Positions 1 through 7,825 of a DNA stretch of 11,688 bases are shown here, piece after piece. The stretch is from Bacillota bacterium. Its GTDB lineage: Bacteria; Bacillota; Bacilli; Alicyclobacillales; SLC66. Below the pieces are notes generated by a model. That model searched no databases. It saw only the letters and a program-made list of their open reading frames with translations, and was not told where the DNA came from. Where the stretch lies: positions 1 through 11,688 of the forward strand of contig JAJZAS010000022.1 of the NCBI GenBank assembly GCA_021799325.1, written 5' to 3'. Position numbers and translations under genes: made by a program. Position 1 is the first letter of the stretch. Each line of letters begins with the position of its first letter.

Positions 1-48
1 ACAGTGATGTGTGGAGCGGACGGATACGAATCGGTCGAGGGCTTATCC
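1..48 (+). rRNA. rrl: 23S ribosomal RNA, 3' end (partial)
   Basis: This is the extreme 3' tail of a large-subunit rRNA gene; the rest lies upstream of the window. It is recognised by the conserved string gatgtgtggagcgga and by atcggtcgagggcttatcc, which normally closes 23S rRNA in Bacilli. The mature 3' end is placed at about position 48 by analogy and could be off by a few bases. It lies 46 bases upstream of a 5S gene on the same strand, the normal rRNA operon order. Confidence 0.88.
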
Positions 49-94
49 TACGAAGATGTACACTCCGTGTTGCGTAGAGGTTGAAAAAGGAATA

Positions 95-212
95 GTCTGG
101 TGGCCATGGCGGAGGGGACACACCCGTACCCATCCCGAACACGACGGTTAAGCCCTCCAGCGCCGAGAGTACTGGGACCGCAGGGTCCTGGGAGGCTAGG
201 ACGCTGCCAGGC
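95..212 (+). rRNA. rrf: 5S ribosomal RNA
   Basis: This is a complete 5S rRNA of about 118 nt, the RNA of the large-subunit central protuberance. The ends are set by the terminal helix: gtctggtggc at 95-104 pairs along its whole length with gctgccaggc at 203-212, allowing G-U pairs. Internal hallmarks are cacccgtacccatcccgaac around 121-140 and the gttaagccctccagcgccga segment after it. A short open reading frame across this region is a by-product and not a gene. It is co-transcribed with the preceding 23S gene and followed at once by a terminator. Confidence 0.95.
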
Positions 213-216
213 AAAT

Positions 217-262
217 AAAAAAAGCGAGAAGTACGGTATCCCCGTTCTCCTCGCTTTTTATT
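217..262 (+). terminator. rRNA operon intrinsic terminator
   Basis: A hairpin begins 5 bases after the 5S gene. The arms are aaaaagcgag (about 219-228) and ctcgcttttta (about 250-260), with further imperfect pairing of the tacgg and cccgtt stretches nearer the loop. A T-run follows the stem. Position and structure fit a Rho-independent terminator that ends the rRNA transcript before the guaB promoter. Confidence 0.85.
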
Positions 263-278
263 ATTATTTGTGCCTTAG

Positions 279-307
279 TTGACAGTAACCATTACACTCG
301 TTAGACT
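279..307 (+). promoter_or_regulatory. Sigma-A-like promoter of guaB
   Basis: A perfect -35 box, TTGACA (279-284), is followed after 17 bp by TAGACT (302-307), which matches four of six bases of TATAAT. Transcription would start near 314 and give a leader of about 44 nt. That is too short for a purine riboswitch, and none is seen. The guaB ribosome binding site GGAGGT (343-348) lies 9 nt before the ATG. Confidence 0.75.
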
Positions 308-339
308 TACACATAATCCGCATTGGTCGGAAAACGTAA

Positions 340-1818
<1,479 letters not shown>

Positions 1819-1829
1819 GGGTTGGGGAC

Positions 1830-2561
1830 TTGGAAATATGGGCACATCGCGGGGCTAGTGCTATTTTTCCTGAGAATACGATGTTGGCGTTTGTAGAAGC
1901 GTGGAGAAGCGGCGCGGACGCGATTGAACTGGATGTGCAAAGGACAAGGGATGGCGAGCTAGTGGTGATTCACGACGAGACATTGAATCGCACCACTAAT
2001 GGGCGAGGATATGTGTATTCGTCATCGTATTCATGGATCAAGACTTTGGATGCAGGAGAGAAAATTCATCCTCGTTTTCGTGGAGAAAAAGTACCAACAC
2101 TTCGAGAAGTGTTGGATTTCATTCAATCGACGGGTATGCGTCTCAATATCGAGATTAAAAATGAGCAAGTGAATTATGCGGGGATTGAAATGCAAGTGAT
2201 TAGGACGGTTGAGCAATTTAAGCTTGTTGAGCGAGTTGTCATTTCTTCATTCAATCACCACACTGTTCAGTTGGTTAAAAATGCATCCCCGCAATTGAAA
2301 ACGGCTTTATTGACGGGGGCTTTTACGCATTATTCACCAACCTACGCTCGCCAGATCGGAATGAATGCCATACATCCCGCAAAACGCACCGTGAATCCGG
2401 TATATATGCAAGAAGCATTGCTGTATCAAATAAAAGTTAGACCATACACCGTGAACGAACCTAATTTGATTAGGGTATTTCGAGCTCTTGGGGTGGATGC
2501 AGTCATCACCGATCACCCCAAGATGGCAAGAAAAATCATTAATAATAATGATAATAGTTGA
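1830..2561 (+). CDS. Glycerophosphodiester phosphodiesterase
   Basis: This 243-residue protein belongs to the GDPD family (UgpQ/GlpQ type), which hydrolyses glycerophosphodiesters to sn-glycerol 3-phosphate and an alcohol. The signature is complete: HRGAS at residues 6-10 with catalytic His6 and Arg7, PENT at 14-17, the metal-binding ELD (Glu33, Asp35), HDETLNRTTNG with His48 and Asp49, and NIEIKN with a further acidic ligand (Glu108). The C-terminus VDAVITDHP is typical. No signal peptide is visible, so a cytoplasmic enzyme acting on imported or turnover-derived diesters is likely. The start is TTG at 1830; AGGGG at 1817-1821 gives a suitable ribosome binding site and no ATG lies nearby. The guaB stop is only 11 bases upstream, which suggests co-transcription. 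The premature stop in guaB could therefore reduce its expression by polarity. In B. subtilis this slot between guaB and pdxS is held by dacA. Confidence 0.92.
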   Translation: MEIWAHRGASAIFPENTMLAFVEAWRSGADAIELDVQRTRDGELVVIHDETLNRTTNGRGYVYSSSYSWIKTLDAGEKIHPRFRGEKVPTLREVLDFIQSTGMRLNIEIKNEQVNYAGIEMQVIRTVEQFKLVERVVISSFNHHTVQLVKNASPQLKTALLTGAFTHYSPTYARQIGMNAIHPAKRTVNPVYMQEALLYQIKVRPYTVNEPNLIRVFRALGVDAVITDHPKMARKIINNNDNS

Positions 2562-2566
2562 CGTTG

Positions 2567-2575
2567 TGGTATAAT
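2567..2575 (+). promoter_or_regulatory. Extended -10 promoter before the microprotein ORF
   Basis: TGG TATAAT is a perfect -10 box (2570-2575) with the TGn extension. It lies just after the phosphodiesterase stop codon. No good -35 box lies 16-18 bp upstream, which extended -10 promoters tolerate. Transcription would start near 2582, about 36 nt before the ATG at 2618. Confidence 0.5.
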
Positions 2576-2617
2576 AAAAAGACTTGCTCGAAGGGTGTGG
2601 TGTCTTAGGTGTACCAT

Positions 2618-2731
2618 ATGACTCCCCTCTATATTACTGTAAATATCGTGCTTATCGTCGTGGTATTGACGGGTGGTTTTTTTATGTTTAGAAAATTCCT
2701 TCGTCAAATGCGCAATGACAAGGACAAATAG
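2618..2731 (+). CDS. Putative single-helix membrane microprotein, 37 aa
   Basis: This is a 37-codon ORF, ATG to TAG, in the gap between the phosphodiesterase gene and pdxS. The product starts MTPLYITVN, continues with a strongly hydrophobic run to about residue 24 ([14 protein letters not shown]), and ends in a charged tail rich in Arg and Lys ([13 protein letters not shown]). By the positive-inside rule this predicts one transmembrane helix with the C-terminus in the cytoplasm. AGGTG (2607-2611) lies 6 nt before the ATG, and an extended -10 promoter lies upstream. The amphipathic layout and the regulatory signals support a real gene. I do not recognise a family. It could be a small membrane regulator or an accessory subunit, but function is unknown. 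Confidence 0.55.
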   Translation: MTPLYITVNIVLIVVVLTGGFFMFRKFLRQMRNDKDK

Positions 2732-2761
2732 TTGAGAATTTTTATTCAATAAGGTTACAAT
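2732..2761 (+). promoter_or_regulatory. Sigma-A-like promoter of pdxST
   Basis: TTGAGA (2732-2737) and TACAAT (2756-2761) are separated by 18 bp. Predicted transcription start is near 2768. This would leave only about 8 nt before the ATG codons at 2776/2779 and supports the downstream GTG at 2806 as the pdxS start. Confidence 0.6.
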
Positions 2762-2805
2762 GTAATAATGAATATATGATGAAAGTTAGGAAGGATGGAT
2801 CGCAC

Positions 2806-3690
2806 GTGGCAATCACGGGTACAGAAAGAGTAAAGCGTGGAATGGCGCAAATGCAAAAAAATGGCGTTATTATGGATGTAATTAATGCGGAACAGGCCAA
2901 GGTGGCTGAGGCGGCAGGGGCTGTGGCTGTGATGGCGCTTGAGCGAGTGCCATCAGATATTCGTGCTGCAGGCGGGGTCGCAAGAATGGCAGATCCTACG
3001 ATTATAGAAGAAGTGATGAAGTCGGTATCGATTCCGGTGATGGCAAAGTGCCGTATTGGCCACATCGCGGAAGCTCGAATTCTTGAAGCACTCGGTGTGG
3101 ACTACATTGATGAGAGTGAAGTATTAACTCCTGCGGATGACCGTTACCACGTCAATAAAAGAGAATTTACGGTTCCTTTTGTGTGCGGTGCCCGTAACTT
3201 AGGCGAGGCGTTGCGTCGAATTGTAGAAGGAGCTTCCATGATTCGTACTAAAGGAGAGCCAGGCACTGGCAACATTGTGGAAGCGGTAAAACACATGCGT
3301 GAAGTGCAGGCGCAGATCCGAAAAGTAGCTTCAATGTCTGAGGACGAGCTGGTTGCAGAAGCAAAGAATATTGGCGCACCGATCGAGTTACTGATCCAAA
3401 TACACAAGGATGGTAAGCTTCCGGTCGTGAATTTTGCGGCGGGCGGAGTGGCTACTCCTGCTGATGCGGCGCTGATGATGGAACTCGGAGCGGACGGAAT
3501 TTTTGTGGGATCAGGAATTTTCAAATCTGAGAGTCCAGAAAAATTTGCTCGTGCGATCGTCGACGCCACCATGAACTATAAAGATTACGATTTGCTGGCA
3601 AAACTTTCTCATGGCCTCGGAACACCCATGCGTGGTATTGAACTCTCTACATTAAACGACAACGAACGGATGGCTGAGCGCGGTTGGTAA
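2806..3690 (+). CDS. pdxS: Pyridoxal 5'-phosphate synthase, lyase subunit PdxS
   Basis: PdxS condenses ribose 5-phosphate, glyceraldehyde 3-phosphate and ammonia into pyridoxal 5'-phosphate, the DXP-independent vitamin B6 route. It forms a dodecamer decorated by the glutaminase PdxT. From GTG 2806 the protein has 294 residues, the family length, and begins [17 protein letters not shown]. Numbered this way, Asp24, the Schiff-base Lys81 (VMAKCRIGH) and Lys149 ([10 protein letters not shown]) fall at the positions known for B. subtilis PdxS. Also visible are the [12 protein letters not shown] loop, [11 protein letters not shown], the [16 protein letters not shown] phosphate-binding region and the C-terminus MAERGW. 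A longer frame opens at 2776, but AGGAAGGA (2788-2795) is correctly spaced for GTG 2806 and lies inside that extension. The end overlaps the likely pdxT start, as expected for subunits made together. Confidence 0.96.
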   Translation: MAITGTERVKRGMAQMQKNGVIMDVINAEQAKVAEAAGAVAVMALERVPSDIRAAGGVARMADPTIIEEVMKSVSIPVMAKCRIGHIAEARILEALGVDYIDESEVLTPADDRYHVNKREFTVPFVCGARNLGEALRRIVEGASMIRTKGEPGTGNIVEAVKHMREVQAQIRKVASMSEDELVAEAKNIGAPIELLIQIHKDGKLPVVNFAAGGVATPADAALMMELGADGIFVGSGIFKSESPEKFARAIVDATMNYKDYDLLAKLSHGLGTPMRGIELSTLNDNERMAERGW

Positions 3691-4286
3691 GCGAGAAACG
3701 TTTGAATATTGGTGTCTTGAATGTGCAGGGAGCCGTCAGTGAGCATGCTGAATTTGTCAGGTCTTTGGGAGATAATGCGATTCTGGTCAAGCACCCCGAA
3801 GACCTTGATCAAATCGATGGCTTGATCATACCTGGCGGAGAAAGTACCACCATTGGTAAACTGATGGATAAATATCAGTTGTCTGAAACCATTAGGGAAA
3901 AAGCCAAACAGGGGTTCCCTTTGTTTGGTACATGTGCAGGCTTAATTTTGCTTGCTAAAGAAATCGAAGGCAATGAAAAAGCTCACTTGCAACTGATGAA
4001 AATGACCGTGAACCGCAATAGCTTTGGCAGGCAAAGGGAATCATTCGAAACTCCTATAGCTGTGAAAGGTGTTGCAGAAGATTTCCCTGCAGTTTTTATC
4101 AGAGCACCACATATTGTGGAGTGTGCTGCAGATGTAAACGTTCTTTCTGAATACGAAGGGAAAATGGTGGCAGCACAGCAAGGTAATTTATTAGTGACAG
4201 CTTTTCATCCGGAATTGACAGGGGACACGCGGATTCACCGTCATTTCAGGCAAATCGTGGAAAACCACAAGAAATCGCAGCAATAG
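3684..4286 (+). CDS. pdxT: Pyridoxal 5'-phosphate synthase, glutaminase subunit PdxT
   Basis: PdxT is the class I glutamine amidotransferase that releases ammonia from glutamine and channels it to PdxS. The Cys-His-Glu triad is visible: the nucleophile in [13 protein letters not shown] (Cys84 from the first start) and AFHPELTGD (His175, Glu177). PGGESTT (50-56) is the conserved glycine-rich oxyanion/substrate loop, and RAPHI is also typical. Two TTG starts are possible. TTG 3684 overlaps the pdxS stop by 7 bases and gives 200 residues. TTG 3702 gives 194 residues beginning [15 protein letters not shown], which aligns better with known PdxT N-termini and puts the cysteine at 78, close to Cys79 of B. 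subtilis. Neither has a strong ribosome binding site, so translational coupling to pdxS is likely. The identity is secure; the exact start is not. Confidence 0.95.
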   Translation: MVSEKRLNIGVLNVQGAVSEHAEFVRSLGDNAILVKHPEDLDQIDGLIIPGGESTTIGKLMDKYQLSETIREKAKQGFPLFGTCAGLILLAKEIEGNEKAHLQLMKMTVNRNSFGRQRESFETPIAVKGVAEDFPAVFIRAPHIVECAADVNVLSEYEGKMVAAQQGNLLVTAFHPELTGDTRIHRHFRQIVENHKKSQQ

Positions 4287-4355
4287 AGAATTAAGTGATA
4301 AATTGCCTTTTGACATCCTTAAATATGGCCGTGTCGTTGCAGGAGGTTGTTTTCT

Positions 4356-5036
4356 GTGCATGTTGGCATAGCTAGTGTGAATGATTGGGCATTGAATCGC
4401 ATACAAAGATACATTCCTTCTCCGCACAAGGTGTATGCTGTCCAGCAAAAGGACAGTATACTGCAGCAATGTGTGGATTATGGTTTGGATGTGCTTTTTT
4501 ATGAAGTGGCTTTTGTCACTAGGTCGCAATTAACCATTTGGAGGAATATCACAAAAGTCCCCAATACCAATTTGGTATTGATCTCTCCGGTTCAAAATCG
4601 AGAAATCGAGGAGAAAGTCCTGAAACTTGGGATATATGATATAATTTCAAAGCCTTTAAACGACATTGGTGATGACATTCAACGTATCTTAGAGGCACTC
4701 AACAAAAAAGATGAGTTGACACAAAAGTATGAGATGACCATGCGCTCATTCCATGATGCGATTGTGAATGTGCGTGGAAAACGCATCAGCCTCTCTCGTA
4801 CCGAACTTGAATTGCTGAAGGCGCTTGTATCTGCCAAAGGGCAGTATGTGCCAACGGTGCAATTGATCAATAAGGTATGGGGCGCGTCAGGATCAGGAAA
4901 AAAAGAGGACCTATACGTTTATATATCCCGTCTTCGTGAAAAAGTGGAGGAGAATCCGGCCTCCCCTCAACTGATCGTGTCATCGAGGGGATTTGGTTAT
5001 ACTTTTAATGGCGAAGTATCCATAGAGCGAGAATAA
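4356..5036 (+). CDS. Atypical OmpR/PhoB-type response regulator
   Basis: This 226-residue protein has a degenerate receiver domain (about 2-115) and an OmpR-type winged-helix DNA-binding domain (about 128-216, with SRTELELLKAL, YVYISRLREKVE and SSRGFGYTF). In the receiver the acidic pair at the end of strand 1 is replaced (VGIASVN, with Ser7-Val8 at the usual positions). The phospho-acceptor position in DVLFYEV is Glu50 instead of Asp. Ser77 and the conserved Lys99 (SKP) remain. It therefore probably works without classical phosphorylation, as a constitutively active or ligand- or protein-controlled regulator; a Glu here can mimic the phosphorylated state. GTG 4356 is chosen because AGGAGG (4341-4346) lies 9 nt upstream; a TTG at 4347 would abut that site. 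No histidine kinase gene is adjacent. It lies between pdxT and serS, 69 bp after the former and 35 bp before the latter, and is probably co-transcribed with serS. Targets are unknown. Confidence 0.88.
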   Translation: MHVGIASVNDWALNRIQRYIPSPHKVYAVQQKDSILQQCVDYGLDVLFYEVAFVTRSQLTIWRNITKVPNTNLVLISPVQNREIEEKVLKLGIYDIISKPLNDIGDDIQRILEALNKKDELTQKYEMTMRSFHDAIVNVRGKRISLSRTELELLKALVSAKGQYVPTVQLINKVWGASGSGKKEDLYVYISRLREKVEENPASPQLIVSSRGFGYTFNGEVSIERE

Positions 5037-5071
5037 GGAGACGCGCAGTATCGTAGTGAGGAGTTGAACAC

Positions 5072-6361
5072 ATGCTGGATGCAAAACTGTTACGCCAAAA
5101 TCCAGAGATCATCAGGCAATCATTAGAAAAGAGAAATGAACCGCCGGAAACGCTCTCCTTGTTTGAGAGGTTTTTTTCCGTGGATAAGGAACGCCGAGAA
5201 CTCATTCTTCAGACTGAATCCCTAAAAGCAAAGCGTAACGCTGTTTCGCAAGAAGTGGCGAGTCGTAAACAAAACAAACAGAATGCTGATGATTTAATCG
5301 AGGATATGCGCACAGTTGGTGACCAGATCAAAGCGCTCGATGATCGTCTAAAGTTATTAGATGACGAGCAAACTTATATCCTCATGCGTTTACCGAATAT
5401 TGCTCATGAAAGCGTGCCATATGGCAGATCAGAAGAGGATAATCCAGAGATTCGAAAACATGGATCACTGCCAACTTTTTCTTTTACTCCGAAACCTCAT
5501 TGGGAACTTGGTGTAAACCTCGGAATCCTTGATTTTGAAAGAGCGGCTAAGGTGACCGGTTCAAGGTTTGTGTTTGCTTCGGGATTAGGTGCAAGACTTG
5601 AGCGGGCACTGATTAATTTTATGATTGATGTACAAACCGGAGAACGTGGCTATGTGGAAGTTTGGCCACCGTATTTGGTCAATAAAGACAGTATGACAGG
5701 CACGGGAAATTTACCGAAGTTCGAGGAAGATGTATTTAAAATTTCGGATTGGGATTATTATCTCATTCCTACCGCAGAGGTGCCGGTCACGAATTTGCAT
5801 CGCGACGAAATTCTTTCGAATGAGCAATTGCCCATAAAATACGCAGGGTTTAGCACGTGTTTTCGGTCAGAAGCGGGATCAGGCGGCAAGGATACTCGAG
5901 GGCTGATTCGTTTACACCAGTTCAACAAAGTGGAACTGGTCCGTTTTGTTTTGCCAGAGGATTCGTATGAGGCATTAAACTCGATCGTGGAAGATGCAGA
6001 AGTCATCTTGCAAAAATTGAACCTTGCTTATCGTGTCATTGAGATCTGCACAGGAGATCTTGGCTTTAAGGAAACTAAGAAATACGACTTGGAAGTATGG
6101 TTGCCTTCTGCCAATACTTACCGCGAAATCTCCTCTTGCAGTAACTTTGAGGATTTTCAGGCCCGTCGCAGTAATATACGTTTTCGCAGAACTGACAAAG
6201 CCAAGCCGGAGTTTGTTCATACGCTAAATGGCTCAGGGTTGGCAATTGGCCGTACAGTGGCTGCAATCCTTGAAAACTATCAGGAGGAAGATGGCTCGGT
6301 TCGTGTTCCTGAAGTCCTTAAGCCGTACCTTGGCGGACTCGATCGTTTAACCAGAGCTTAA
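5072..6361 (+). CDS. serS: Seryl-tRNA synthetase
   Basis: SerRS is a class II aminoacyl-tRNA synthetase that charges tRNA-Ser (and tRNA-Sec) in the cytoplasm. It has 429 residues, normal for the family. Residues about 28-100 form the long antiparallel coiled-coil arm that grips the tRNA variable loop, and the catalytic domain follows. TAEVPVT (234-240) is the serine-binding TxE motif. Motif 2 is [15 protein letters not shown] (264-278), with Lys where Arg is common. [13 protein letters not shown] (354-366) and motif 3, [11 protein letters not shown] (385-395), are intact. GAGGAG just before the ATG is the ribosome binding site. Only 35 bp separate it from the upstream regulator gene, so there is no room for the T-box leader that often controls serS in Bacilli. 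Expression probably comes from an upstream promoter. Confidence 0.97.
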   Translation: MLDAKLLRQNPEIIRQSLEKRNEPPETLSLFERFFSVDKERRELILQTESLKAKRNAVSQEVASRKQNKQNADDLIEDMRTVGDQIKALDDRLKLLDDEQTYILMRLPNIAHESVPYGRSEEDNPEIRKHGSLPTFSFTPKPHWELGVNLGILDFERAAKVTGSRFVFASGLGARLERALINFMIDVQTGERGYVEVWPPYLVNKDSMTGTGNLPKFEEDVFKISDWDYYLIPTAEVPVTNLHRDEILSNEQLPIKYAGFSTCFRSEAGSGGKDTRGLIRLHQFNKVELVRFVLPEDSYEALNSIVEDAEVILQKLNLAYRVIEICTGDLGFKETKKYDLEVWLPSANTYREISSCSNFEDFQARRSNIRFRRTDKAKPEFVHTLNGSGLAIGRTVAAILENYQEEDGSVRVPEVLKPYLGGLDRLTRA

Positions 6362-6369
6362 AACAATTC

Positions 6370-6648
6370 ATGGTTGGAAAAGTGTTGTGGTTGGTTGCCA
6401 TCATCGTTCTTATCGTATCGATTGTCATTCAGTACAGGGCATTGAATCGCATTGCCTTCAGTCGGTCTATGTTTATCAGTGGAATGGCGTTTTTAACCTC
6501 TTTTATCGTGACGTTAACGCCATTCTCACGGGTGGCGGTTTGGTTTTTGTTTATCTTGTTTGAGGCGATAGGATGGATTTTCCTACTGTTTATGACTTAT
6601 AAATCTTGGGCACGTCTTCGCTACATGCGTTCGTCGATAAGAAAGTAA
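6370..6648 (+). CDS. Small three-helix membrane protein, unknown function
   Basis: This 92-residue protein has three predicted membrane segments at about 4-20 (VLWLVAIIVLIVSIVI), 32-50 and 54-77 (VAVWFLFILFEAIGWIFLLF), and a basic C-terminal tail (KSWARLRYMRSSIRK) that should stay in the cytoplasm. It starts 8 bases after the serS stop, with no good ribosome binding site, so it probably depends on translation of serS. A terminator lies about 20 bases after its stop. I do not recognise a family. The hydrophobic pattern, the charged ends and the tight packing against serS support a real gene. Confidence 0.72.
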   Translation: MVGKVLWLVAIIVLIVSIVIQYRALNRIAFSRSMFISGMAFLTSFIVTLTPFSRVAVWFLFILFEAIGWIFLLFMTYKSWARLRYMRSSIRK

Positions 6649-6668
6649 AAATAAGCATGGCAGTATGT

Positions 6669-6700
6669 AAAAAGTCGGTGGTGATCATCGGCTTTTTTTT
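6669..6700 (+). terminator. Intrinsic terminator after the serS group
   Basis: A 12-bp stem pairs aaaaagtcggtg (6669-6680) with catcggcttttt (6686-6697), including two G-U pairs, around a gtgat loop. A run of eight T follows the stem (6693-6700). This is a clear Rho-independent terminator for the plus-strand transcript. Confidence 0.85.
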
Positions 6701-6728
6701 GTCGTTTAGGTGATTACCTACATATAGT
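6699..6728 (+). promoter_or_regulatory. Promoter with spacer dyad for the acetyltransferase gene
   Basis: TTGTCG (6699-6704) and TATAGT (6723-6728) are 18 bp apart. A perfect inverted repeat, TAGGT-gatt-ACCTA (6707-6720), fills most of the spacer, where a bound repressor would block RNA polymerase. The predicted start of transcription near 6735 supports ATG 6797 as the gene start. Confidence 0.5.
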
Positions 6729-6796
6729 GAATGAGCGATGTCGTTTTGTTAGATGCGTTGCATTGCCAGTCCAATAATAAGGGGAGAGGCACGGCT

Positions 6797-7438
6797 ATGG
6801 CCAGTCGAATGAAGACGAAGCGCCGCTCATCAACAATGAATCATCCAAAAAAGAAAAGAATCACAGGTTCCAAAAGAAGGACAGGATTGGATCATCAGGT
6901 TACTGGGGAATTGGTGAATGATCCAGTGACAGTCATCGAAAACAAACAAGCAGAGGAGATTCAGACAAAGCCTGTGGAGAAACAGCCGGCACAAATTACC
7001 CTCCGACCGTTATCTCCAGTGGATCAGGCGTGGATCATGCAGGTGACCAAAGAAGAAATGGGGCCCATTTTTCTTGAAAGTTACGGGTATGAACTGAATT
7101 TGGACAATGTGATGCAATACGTGCATTCAGCTCAAACCAGAATCATTTTAGTCAATGATCAACTTGCAGGATATGTAAGTGTTGTGGTGGATGAAAGCGG
7201 GAAAATGAATGTGGGTTCCCTAGTGTTGACTGGTTCACACAAGAGGCAGGGGTATGGAACTAGAATCATGAAGCTGTTAGAACAGGAAGCAAGAAGCATG
7301 GGACTGATTGAAATGGAGGCATTTGTTCAATCCTCCAATCAGGCAAGTCTTCATTTCTTACAGAAGCTTGGCTTTCAAGAAGTACCTTCCATGCAAGCAC
7401 AAACGAAGGTGCTTATCAAAAATTTACAAACAGCTTAA
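6797..7438 (+). CDS. GNAT-family N-acetyltransferase with basic N-terminal tail
   Basis: This 213-residue protein has a C-terminal GNAT domain (about 66-205), which transfers an acetyl group from acetyl-CoA to an amine. The acetyl-CoA loop is LTGSHKRQGYGTRIMKLL (144-161), matching the Q/R-x-x-G-x-G/A signature, and the domain ends with NQASLHFLQKLGF (181-193), a usual GNAT C-terminal motif. Residues 1-30 are packed with Lys and Arg (MKTKRR, HPKKKR, SKRR), followed by a polar linker to about 65. Such a tail could bind nucleic acid, the ribosome or acidic surfaces; this is inference. ATG 6797 is preferred over the in-frame ATG 6731, because GGGGAGAGG lies at the right distance and the predicted transcription start falls after 6731. 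The substrate is unknown. Confidence 0.85.
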   Translation: MASRMKTKRRSSTMNHPKKKRITGSKRRTGLDHQVTGELVNDPVTVIENKQAEEIQTKPVEKQPAQITLRPLSPVDQAWIMQVTKEEMGPIFLESYGYELNLDNVMQYVHSAQTRIILVNDQLAGYVSVVVDESGKMNVGSLVLTGSHKRQGYGTRIMKLLEQEARSMGLIEMEAFVQSSNQASLHFLQKLGFQEVPSMQAQTKVLIKNLQTA

Positions 7439-7447
7439 TAAGCTGTA

Positions 7448-7479
7448 GTGGCTGTCCAAAATGGTAACAGGACAGCCAC
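7448..7479. terminator. Stem-loop between convergent genes
   Basis: A perfect 10-bp stem, gtggctgtcc (7448-7457) with ggacagccac (7470-7479), encloses a 12-nt loop. It lies 10 bases past the acetyltransferase stop and 10 bases from the stop of the minus-strand gene. No long T-run follows on either strand, so termination may be weak, or the hairpin may protect transcript ends. Confidence 0.6.
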
Positions 7480-7488
7480 GATTGAACT

Positions 7489-7743
7489 TTACCACCAAAG
7501 CCATGGGTATAATGCACCAATGGCTAACCAGGGCAAGAAAAAAAGCGGCCAAAACACGAGTTCAGCAGAACCAGCATCGTTTGACTCCTCTTCTGTTGAT
7601 GTAAAGCCAGCCTGACGAACGCGACTCAGGTATAAGCCATCATCATTGACAGAATGCAGAATTCCATAGTGAGGTCTGCCATGGGCATGAACAATTACCG
7701 GTTGACCGACCAAAGATCGGGCTCGATGATATAAAGGATGCAT
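7489..7743 (-). CDS. Small His/Trp-rich protein with hydrophobic C-terminus
   Basis: This 84-residue protein is of unrecognised family. Residues about 10-42 (LVGQPVIVHAHGRPHYGILH, then NDDGLYLSRV) look like a small beta-barrel of the SH3/LSm kind, a pattern also seen in short Bacilli proteins linked to spores; that link is from memory and weak. A polar, acidic stretch (about 47-60, TSTEEESNDAGS) leads to a C-terminal hydrophobic, Trp-rich end (FWPLFFLPWLAIGALYPWLWW) that may anchor it in a membrane. ATG 7743 is chosen because AAGGAGGG lies 8 bases upstream on the minus strand; an in-frame ATG further upstream at 7776 has no such site. It is downstream of the glycosyltransferase gene on the same strand. 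Confidence 0.72.
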   Translation of the reverse strand: MHPLYHRARSLVGQPVIVHAHGRPHYGILHSVNDDGLYLSRVRQAGFTSTEEESNDAGSAELVFWPLFFLPWLAIGALYPWLWW

Positions 7744-7825
7744 CTGTGAATCCCTCCTTGGGTTCAATAGATGCATCCCATGATAAAAGTGACATGGATA
7801 TCTGCCACCAGGGCATGATGCTGTC

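Noticed and set aside
100..282. 60-codon open frame across the 5S rRNA
   Set aside because: It lies almost wholly inside the 5S gene and terminator; its composition reflects RNA structure and not a protein.
4310..4338. TTGACA before the response regulator as a promoter
   Set aside because: The -35 box is perfect, but no acceptable -10 box lies 16-18 bp downstream, so I do not call a promoter.
5037..5071. T-box riboswitch controlling serS
   Set aside because: The gap to the upstream gene is only 35 bp and shows no T-box sequence or terminator hairpin.
7775..7799. Imperfect dyad ATCCCATG / CATGGAT upstream of the small His/Trp-rich gene
   Set aside because: One arm carries an extra base and no convincing promoter boxes surround it, so it could be chance.
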